DNA of 64,000 nucleotides from Silene latifolia (lineage: Eukaryota; Streptophyta; Magnoliopsida; Caryophyllales; Caryophyllaceae): NCBI RefSeq assembly GCF_048544455.1, contig NC_133537.1, positions 312,145,738-312,209,737 on the forward strand, read 5' to 3'. Position 1 is the stretch's first letter. Each line of letters starts with the position of its first letter. Position numbers and translations under genes: made by a program. This document shows positions 56,727 through 64,000 of this stretch, in pieces. A model generated the notes under the pieces. It made no database searches and was not told the origin of the DNA. It saw nothing but the letters and a program-made list of their open reading frames with translations.

Positions 56727-58254
56727 CTATTCCTCCATTTTCCCTTTGCCCTTGTCATTCTTGTCATACTTCTTGTCACGACCTCGAGCCGGACGCTCCT
56801 TCGCCACTTCAGACCTAATAACCAACGGTCTTTCTCGAGGCCTCGACTTCCCATTCTTATCAATCACTTTATCCACGACAGGAGAGGTCTTCGGTTTCTT
56901 CGAAGGATGAACAACTCGAAAACCGGTTTCCTCCTCTCCCTCAGTCAGATGCTTCTCTTTTTCCTTTTCCACCTCGCGCACCTTGTAGTCAACGGGCTCG
57001 CGCTTCCTCAATCTCTCGCGCTCTTCCGGAGTAGTAGCTTTCCTCCATCGCAGATAAGAATCCGACAACCATAAAGCATTAGCAGAAGAGTTCAAGAACC
57101 ATACGTTTCTTTGGGCCCATTTAATGGCCCACTCCCTTCGGCTCTCAGTAGTAAGCGCCACAGCAGTCTGCGGGATGGTGTCAAGTTTCGGGATCGTCTG
57201 CTTTAGTCAAACCTGTCTCATCAGCCTTTCCGGGAAGATGCACACCATGAATTCCAAGCCAGGAATGCGCACAGATAAAGTAGGATCCAAAGAAGACACT
57301 CCAGTGACAGATTTGAGGTGCCACCATGGTACGATCCACCTAATCAAAGGGCCATCATCACTCTTCAATTTGTTCTCCCAATAATTGCAGACTCGAGTGA
57401 AGTCCACCATGTACAGCCTGGTCCTCATTGCAATCGAACGAGCATGATAAGAAGGAACATGAACTGGGGGCTCGATCAATCGAAGACGCTCCATAAGCCA
57501 AACCTACCAAAAGCAGGTATTAGACATAAAAAAAACGAAAAAAAAAAGACGAAAAAAGAAAAAAACAAAAACAAAAAAAACAGACGAAAGAAAAAAAAAA
57601 GAAAAGAAAAAGTTCTTTTACCTACAAAATAACGGGACTTCCCAAGTACGGTAGGTCACGATTGGCTTTCCTATTATCCAAGCCCAACAGGATCTCTCCT
57701 AGACATAAACAAGCTGGACTCCTGCGCAGCTCCATTTGCTCAACTAGGCCCAAAAGACGGGGATCACCTCTCAAGTCTTCATCAACATGCCCTTGGAGGA
57801 CATACACATGCAACAAACAAAATCCAAACGCCCTTCGCCTAGCAACATAAGAAACGGTGGGGTCGGCCCTGTTAATGAATCGGTCAATGAAATCCAACAT
57901 TCGCACTCCCTTCGAGGTCACTAAACGGTTCACCTCAATTCTAGTTAATCCAAGCAAGTCTCTGAATTTGCTCTTATACCCTTGCGAAGTAGAAGGAATG
58001 GCAGGCAAGTGTTCTGGATCCCACCCACCGATCGCAGCAATTTCTTCAGGAAATGGGCAAATGTCGCCTCCAGGGAAAGCAAAAACATGATAATTCAGGT
58101 CCCAGTAATCAAGACAAGCATTCAAGAACGGTTTGACAACCTTGATAAGCTTCAAACTCAACAGAGATCCAAGATTATAGGCGCCCATGTCGTGTTTCTC
58201 CATGTTGGAAAACTCGTTGGTCCACTCTTTTAAGCGAATCTCCAAAGTATTCAT
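56727..58254 (-). pseudogene. R2 antisense gene 2, one nonsense mutation
   Basis: Exon 1 is 58254-57622 (211 codons, intact, same length as R1). The purine-rich intron follows (as read on the plus strand). Exon 2 is 57503-56727, with one in-frame TGA at 57207-57209 where R1 has GGG (RQVGLKQTIPKLD). The exon 2 reading frame is otherwise open to KGKGKMEE. Relative to R1 it has a four-codon insertion in the charged tail (KVREVEKEKEKH). The WDLNYHVFAFPGG motif and the EEIAAIGGW segment are kept. Antisense to R2 gag-pol, convergent with pol. Confidence 0.72.
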
Positions 58255-58340
58255 GATGAGTGATTATATTAAGAATTTTTATGTAATAAGACGAAAAAGA
58301 GACGGGAGAATTGTGTGAATAAAAGCTCTATCGACGTCTC

Positions 58341-58449
58341 TATTTATGCTAAATTCTGTTTCCTAAAATCTGCCAGAACAAACACACCTGGGAACAGGCG
58401 CAGCACCTGCTGCGCCTCTTCAAAGAGACGCAGCTCATGCTGCGCCTCA
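58341..58449 (-). promoter_or_regulatory. Promoter module of R2 antisense gene 2: box pair plus TATA-like
   Basis: Read on the minus strand: GAGGCGCAGCATGAGCTGCG, TCTCTTTGAAGAGGCGCAGC and AGGTGCTGCGCCTGTTCC (58449-58396), then CATAAATA (58348-58341), then the ATG at 58254. Same order and spacing as in R1. Confidence 0.6.
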
Positions 58450-59175
58450 TCATCAGCAAGGTTTATATGATTTTCCGCGTTGGATCTTTCCTAAATTCCG
58501 TGACGAATAATTTCCTATTCCTATGGGTTATTATTTTGGTAAATACGTGAAAATTGCCATATTCCATGTTTCCTAATTCCGCGGGCACGCATTTCGAGGC
58601 AATATCACCATTTTCGTCATTTTATCACACTTGTACATTTTCATTTTAGGAAATAATTTTTATTTTAATGAGATTCATCTTTTTTTTAGGAAATAATTTG
58701 CATTATAATTTAATTCATTTCAAAATTCATATATTTATTTCATTCATATATTTCTTTCATTTCTTTTTCATTACATTTCTAACTTATAGGTTTCTATTTT
58801 TTTTCTTTTTTAGGGGTAACCCTCCCTACCGTCCGGTCATTTCCGGCAAAATTTTTGCATTTTTGCATTTTCTCTTGCATTTTTGCATTTTTTTTAAGTC
58901 CTTCGTTTTGCGCTAATTCAGGCCGTGTGTATATACAAATGTATGTTCTACGTGATTTCTATGTAAATTCCGGCAGCATGACGGCATAAACCGTCATCTA
59001 CCAAACCTGTTCAAAGCTAACCTGCAGATACAAGCAACGCAACCCAACAACTAAGGCACTCAGGCCATCATATATACAACAAAAAAGGGAAAATGTGCAA
59101 CAAACTGGGGCTCGAGCCCCAAGCAAAGTCCAAAAATGTCCAAAATGAAGGTCCAAAATGTACAACAAAGCAAAA
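58450..59175. other. R2 spacer between antisense genes 2 and 1
   Basis: Homologous to R1 15922-16661 in reverse. No coding region. Contains T-rich tracts and the TACCGTCCGGTCATTTCCGG block (about 58828-58847). Confidence 0.6.
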
Positions 59176-61052
59176 CTACTGCCGGTCGCCCTCCAGCTCC
59201 GCAACTCTTGCCGCGAGAGCAGCAATCTCGGCGTCGCGAACCTCGAGCTCCCTCAACAAGCGAGTTGTCTCCTCCCGAGACTGAGCCAACTCTCGCTCCA
59301 GCTCACGGTCCCCCTGTAAACAACAAAATTGGCTCATGTCAATCATTTCAAGCAATTACAAGAGAAGTCGGAAAATCAAAATTCAAAAATGAAATAGACA
59401 CAAGGTTCATACCTGACGACCCCGACCGCCGACAAGTGCCGCGACGGCAATAGCTCGCAGCCGGTTGGCCACCCTCCATAACGCCACAAACCGAGACGGC
59501 GCAACCTGTATTTTCAAAAAGAAGTTCTCAATAATTGAATAAGTTCAATCAAATGTGTTCTTACGCAAGAATTATGCAAATTAGAGGCTCACCCTCCGAA
59601 TCAGATGCTGCCAGTTGTCCAGGCCAGCATCCGTCACAGCCACGTCAAAGTCACGCAGCTCGGAGATCATCGTCCTCCCGGTCGTGTTAGTGTACTCAAG
59701 GGTCTCGGGGTACTCTGGGGGATCGATGCCCGCCGCCTCAACCTCCTGCAAAATCAGATGTTTCTCATTATTTGATGATCTTTCATCGTATCCCAAAAAT
59801 CAAAAAAAGATAAAGAAGGATAAATATGCTTACCGCAACCGACCAGTACGCCAACCTCCCGTAGAGGAACGCTGAGTAGTCCTCTCCAGGAAGAAGGAGG
59901 GCGTCACCACCAACGCCGACCAAGTCGCCTCCTCTCGGCCTCGAAGGCTCCCGAACATCGTCCTAGAAGGGTCGATGGGAACCGTCAACACGTTCGAGAG
60001 CACCGACGAGCTGTGCGCGCGCCCAAGTACCACACAGACCCATCGACTTCCTCAACCAGCCGGCTCGAGCTCCTAGGTCGAAGGACCTCAGCCACAAAAG
60101 GAGGCGCTCCAGCGTACTCCGCCCAAGGCCTGGGCACCCACTGGGACAAGACAAACAAGGAATCATTCTTATAATCGATTAAAGGCAATATAGAAGCAAA
60201 ATGAATGTAAGTGAGATGCTCACACTGTCCAACTGAAGAGCGTTCACGTCCCGCCGGTAGACACCGTGAGAGGAACGCTTGCTCCTCGTCCTACACATCA
60301 CCCAATCCCTCACGACGGGATAGGCCTTCTCCAGCGGCTCCGTCCTCTTGGGCGAGAGGCTCGGAAAGTAGGAGTACACCCACGCCTGTAAAGCGAGATA
60401 GTCAATATCGATCTTTCGTAATTTGATAAAGAAAAGAATTGATTTGAATCCAAATGAAGGTTCATACCTCCAGCAACAGTCCAGGGCCGACAGCACCAGG
60501 AGAAGTCCCCTTCTCCATCAACTCCGGACGAACCATGGCCCTCATGAAGCGGATGAGGACCGTAAAACCAGCAGTGACCCAATCTCAACGCCCTAGGGAG
60601 CTCAGGTTAGAAAGGAAGGGAAGAAGCTTCGTCGACAGCCTCTCTCCCTTGTCTCCGAGGTAGATCGAAGACAGAAACCACCAAAGCCAGAAACGAGCCC
60701 TCTACTCAGCTGTACAGGGAGGAGGGGCCGTCTCTCTCCCGTCGATCGTCACCAACGCCGGGATCTTCCCCACAAAGTAGTCTCGGACATAGGAACTAGG
60801 CACAAAACCAGGCACTGTAACAGCCTTCGACGACAAGTTCCAGCCGATCAACCTCCTAGCCTCGGCCGAGTCCACCTTCATGGCAGTCTCCGACCACTCC
60901 ACCGCCTCAGTCCCACACGGCAAACCAGAAATCATGTCGTAGTCCTCCAGAGTGACTCCCAGCTCACCAAAAGGCATGTGAAAAGTGGAAGTCGTGTCCC
61001 AGAATCGGTCCAAGAAAACGCGGACCAGGCTAAGGTTAGCCCGCAGCTTCCT
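59176..61052 (-). pseudogene. R2 antisense gene 1: PMD-like gene truncated in exon 3
   Basis: Exons 3 (part) to 8 of the gene described in R1. Exon 8 is 59313-59176 and exon 7 is 59505-59413, both the same length as in R1 with the same splice borders; exons 6, 5 and 4 lie further right. Exon 4 is uninterrupted here, which gives the empty site of the R1 insertion. Exon 3 begins inside the deletion junction at 61052 and keeps NLSLVRVFLDRFWDTTSTFH and VTLEDYDMISGLPCGTE. A TAG near 60700 (R1-like frame has Gln) and frame breaks in exon 5 add to the damage. Exons 1-2 and the promoter are deleted. Confidence 0.75.
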
Positions 61053-61298
61053 AATACGTACCATCACCCCTTACTCCAGATCTCTGTGAACATCCGTGTT
61101 CATTGGCATCCACGAGAGTCATTCTAGACATAGAATGCTAAGGGTAATGATTGCTTGGTGTTCATGTCTCTACTTTTTGTCTTGACATGGCACGAGGTAT
61201 TCGAACGGTTCCAATTTCCCATAAAAATTGGTGGCGACTCCACAAAATGCAAACGCTTGTTCTCTCTCCCAAGCGCCCCCGTGGGCCCATTGTCCACA
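61045..61298 (+). repeat. R2 3' LTR, truncated to its last ~254 bp
   Basis: Matches 38310-38563 of the 5' LTR. Its left edge is fused to antisense gene 1 at AGCTTCCT (61045-61052), a word present in both parent sequences. The right end TTGTCCACA is intact and abuts the ATAAT duplication. Confidence 0.92.
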
Positions 61299-61303
61299 AT
61301 AAT

Positions 61304-61591
61304 AAAGGCTTCCTTTACACGAGCCAAGTATAACTCCGCCAATTTTGGATTCAAATTTCTAATATCATCTAAATGGATAGGCACAAACTGTCTTGTGCAA
61401 CATCCAATCCAACTGGATAAATAACCCGCATTTGGACCAGTAGGGAAACCCTTCGAGCTCCATGTTATTTTCATCGGGTCTTTAGCGACTATAGCTGCAA
61501 GGGCTTTCTGGCACTTCGTAGCACCCCTTTCACCAAGCTTATTATCCCCAGGCTTATTATTCTTTTGACTTCTTTTCCGTTTTTCACTCAT
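61304..61591 (-). pseudogene. C2 second gene, first coding exon (5' part)
   Basis: ATG at 61591 (MSEKRKRSQKNNKPG) is chosen because it matches the basic start of the C1 homologue (MTPQKRKRSKRKN). An upstream in-frame ATG at 61609 is possible. The exon continues with FPTGPNAGYLSSWIGCCTRQ, similar to LPTGVWAAKFSSWIG of C1. It stops at the R2 junction in VKEAFII and resumes at 36139 in the same frame once R2 and one ATAAT are set aside. Confidence 0.8.
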
Positions 61592-62084
61592 GATAATCCT
61601 AAAACCCAAATATGAATGAAATAGGAAATGAACAACTTAACAACGTACATGCAAAGTATTATCTAAAACCCTAAACCCTAATAGGAATGAAAATTTAAAA
61701 CAACAGATTGAGCTTCTAAAATCCTAAACCCTAATAAGAGGAGTGAAGTAGATGATGCGGGATGATAAAGATAACAAAGAAGACGAAAAACAAACAGATG
61801 CATGAAAAAGAAAAAAGATGATCGTCTTAAAACCCTAATGACGAAACACAAAATTAAAGTGAACATACCTGATGAAGATGATGATAAAGAGAACGAGCAG
61901 GATGATAAGGGAAGGCAACGGAATCTAGGCGTCGGAAACTGGACGACGGCCGGCAACGAGAATGTAGAAAGCGAGGAAGAGAGAAGAATAAACTCAGGAT
62001 ACCAACGGTTGAACTGGTGTCGTGTGTGTTTGTGTGGTATGCTGTATGTGTTTGTAAATTAGTTTTTTATTAAGACAAACTATT
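61592..62084. other. C2 region upstream of second gene
   Basis: Non-coding by homology. Contains CCCTAAACCCTAATA-like words near 61671-61735 (the plant telomere-box type motif often found in 5' regions) and GA-rich DNA. Probably promoter and 5' UTR of the minus-strand second gene. Confidence 0.45.
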
Positions 62085-62400
62085 GACAACGGGTGCTCAA
62101 AGCAAAACCGTTGTTATATATTAATAACAACGGGTCAATAAAAGTCAACCGTTGTCAAAACTTTATTACAACGGTTAAAATATACCCGTTGTAATATATT
62201 TTCACCAAATTTGCGCCAAAATGAAATATGTAAAAAAAATCAATGACAACGGGTAGGGGTACTACAATCGTTGTTGAAAGTAATAACAACGGGTAATGTA
62301 ACTATAACCGTTGTTGATTGTAATAACAACGGGTAATGTAACTATAACCGTTGTTGAAAGTATTAACAACGGGTAATTTAAATATAACTGTTGTTATTGT
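62085..62400. repeat. Internal array of C2 subterminal-type repeats
   Basis: At least a dozen ACAACGGGT or AACCGTTGT motifs, including near-perfect tandem units AATAACAACGGGTAATGTAA followed by CTATAACCGTTGTTG (62282-62355). Same motif as at the C2 end (31453-31970), but here it lies between the transposase and the second gene. No CACTA terminus is seen at either edge. Confidence 0.85.
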
Positions 62401-62820
62401 TGAACCTTTTTTTTTTAAATTACTGTAATTCCATTACAGTCCAAACTTGTAACAATATATCGTAATGTTATGAAGCACCATATCTTTGCAATATTATTCA
62501 AAGAATTTCAACACCAAAGATCCACATCTAATAATAAGATCAAGAAAATAAGACAACACCAGCATGCATGCATACTGCATATCTAAGCTACAGGATTTAC
62601 CATGCCATGCAGATTTGGGAATTTGTATTTAACAATGACCATTATTGATTTACCAATAAATTAAACCATCAAATTATTGGTCTGAAAATGACTCAAAATG
62701 TTGGTCGTCTATATCACTGTGTCCTGATGAACCATCTCAGGATCGGGGGGGGTTCTTGGATGTCATAGTTTCTTGGTTAACCCAAATACCTTCACCATGG
62801 TCATCACGCATATAGATGCT
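62401..62820. other. C2 spacer 3' of the transposase
   Basis: No gene. AT-rich, with an ACTGTAATTCCATTACAGT palindrome at 62422-62440 and GCATGCATGCAT near 62563. Confidence 0.45.
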
Positions 62821-63999
62821 TTAAGTGTCCTCATGATCAGTGTCAACATCGTCGAAATAAGATACAGTGGTAGAGTGATCCATTCCCTGAAAAACGACAT
62901 CCTGAACATCATCACCATTATCGGATGGACTACTCCTTCTACTCCTTATAGACAGTACAACATACCACTTCTTATCCATAGGATCGGTGACATAGAACAC
63001 TTGTTTAGCTTGGCATGCCATTATGAAAGGATCATCCTTATTATTGCCAACCTTACCCAGATTGATCAACGTAAATCCCATCTTATCCTTTCGGACACAA
63101 TGGAGGTTGTTATCAACCCAGTTACATCGAAACAAAGGCATTGTGAAATCAATGTAATCTAGTACCAATATTTCTTGAATAACACCATAATAAAGGCATT
63201 TTCCCCAAATAGGTTTTTTATCTTTTGAAGTAGCAAAGTGCATTGCCTCAAATTCAGAACTCACACCACTATTTTGCATTGTGCTCAACTTATCTTGCTC
63301 GCGGATGTAAAAAGTATATCCATTAATGGCAAAAGCTCAAAAGGTGACCCCGGCATTTGGACCTAAACCAAGACGTAGTAACCTAGGAGAGATGTCATCA
63401 CCAGTTTGATTAAATACGTCTAAGACAATATTCCTAAACCACTCTGCAAACGTCTTCGTATGCTTGTTTGCAATCCACTTCTCGGTCTTGTTTGGGTGAT
63501 CGTATTTGAGCTCATCTTTGTGTTGTTGAATATAAGGTTGCACCTCATCTTCGTTGTTTAGCACATACGTATGTGCTAAATGCAACATTTCACGTGTCAC
63601 AATTTTTTCAACCCGGCCCCTAATACCTTTTCCGGTCATCCAGTCACTATGACGATTCTTAGGTACGTCAATCAACTCCTCAGGGGAGAGATGAGCGTAA
63701 CAATATGAAAGAACTTCGTCTAAAATAGCGCGTTCAGCAATACAACCTTCCGGATAATACCGATTAGATGTATAGTCCTTGTAGACTTTCATCAATCTTT
63801 CGAAAGGATACTGGTATCTCAAGTACACGGGCCCAAGGTACAAAATCTCCCTAACCAAGTGAATGGTTAGATGAATCATGATAGTGAAGAAAGAGGGTGG
63901 AAAATACATTTCCAACTGACAAAAAGAGGTTACAACGAGGTCCTGCAATGAATCCGCGTCATCGGGATCGATGACTTTCTCGCATATGGACTGGAAGAA
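62821..63999 (-). pseudogene. C2 TNP2-like transposase, C-terminal part (5' end outside window)
   Basis: The frame is open from the window edge (FFQSICEKVIDPDDADS) through DUF4218 (CQLEMYFPPSFFTIMIHLTI; YTSNRYYPEGCIAERAIL), then an in-frame TGA near 63336, then DUF4216 (STMQNSGVSSEFEAMHFATS; CLYYGVIQEILVLDYIDFTM; QAKQVFYVTDPMDKKWYVVL) to the stop at 62821. Closely similar to the C1 transposase over the same segment. The single nonsense codon replaces the start of the segment matching YAINGCTFYTRKQ of C1. Order on the minus strand: transposase first, second gene downstream. Confidence 0.88.
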
Positions 64000-64000
64000 G

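Larger units (their letters stand above)
36145..61298 (+). mobile_element. R2: Tat-type Ty3/gypsy retrotransposon nested in C2
   Basis: Same family as R1, in opposite orientation. 25,154 bp including the 10,064-bp CACTA element C1. It begins TGTAGATACCTC, ends TTGTCCACA, and is flanked by ATAAT on both sides (36140-36144 and 61299-61303). Order: 5' LTR 36145-38563, leader, gag-pol 39364-56187 (split by C1), antisense gene 2 (58254-56727), antisense gene 1 remnant (61052-59176), and a truncated 3' LTR 61045-61298. The purine tract and most of the 3' LTR are missing. Removing R2 restores a continuous exon in C2. Confidence 0.95.

Noticed and set aside
61671..61735. Telomere-like CCCTAAACCCTAATA words
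   Set aside because: Only scattered copies, not an array. They fit promoter telo-boxes or chance in an AT-rich 5' region rather than an interstitial telomere.

Overview
The window is plant nuclear DNA dominated by nested transposable elements. The evidence is intron-bearing genes with GT/AG borders, DUF241-family host genes, Ty1/copia and Ty3/gypsy LTR retrotransposons, and CACTA (En/Spm) DNA transposons with TNP2-type transposases. The Tat-clade gypsy elements with antisense extra genes recall Retand/Ogre-type elements. Together with recurrent ACGGAGTA words they make a Caryophyllales eudicot my guess, which is inference only. Chromosomal backbone is visible only at 1-4929 and 30974-31452. 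It holds two similar DUF241 genes (one cut by the window edge), a decayed inverted third copy, and duplicated 3' flanks.

Nest A (4930-30973) lies on the minus strand. A small Ty1/copia element has 214-bp LTRs, TTGTA target duplications and unusual TA...TA ends. It was split in its integrase by a 21.4-kb Tat-type Ty3/gypsy element, R1 (7489-28862, duplication ATGTG, about 2.4-kb LTRs). R1 was itself hit by a 2.0-kb TG...CA insertion, probably a solo LTR (12701-14718, duplication TGTAC), inside an exon of one of its antisense genes.

Nest B runs from 31453 past the right edge. A CACTA element, C2, has its 3' end at 31453 and its genes on the minus strand. Its second gene was interrupted by another copy of the same gypsy family, R2 (36145-61298, plus strand, duplication ATAAT). 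R2 was then interrupted in its protease region by a second CACTA element, C1 (41595-51658, plus strand). R2 has also lost most of its 3' LTR through a deletion with an 8-bp microhomology junction.

The most interesting content is the cargo of R1 and R2. Between pol and the 3' LTR each carries two genes on the antisense strand. One is an eight-exon plant-mobile-domain-like gene (about 624 codons in the reconstructed model). The other is a two-exon gene of 465 codons, intact in R1 although R1 gag-pol is full of stops. The antisense genes are preceded by the same imperfect palindromic GCGCAGCA/TGCTGCGC boxes found in the LTR promoter, and for the second gene also by a TATAAATA box. This suggests promoter sharing between the LTR and the antisense cargo. 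Both CACTA elements encode a TNP2-like transposase and a second multi-exon gene ending in a Ulp1-like (C48) protease domain. Every gag-pol and transposase reading frame here is broken, so all of these elements look non-autonomous today.
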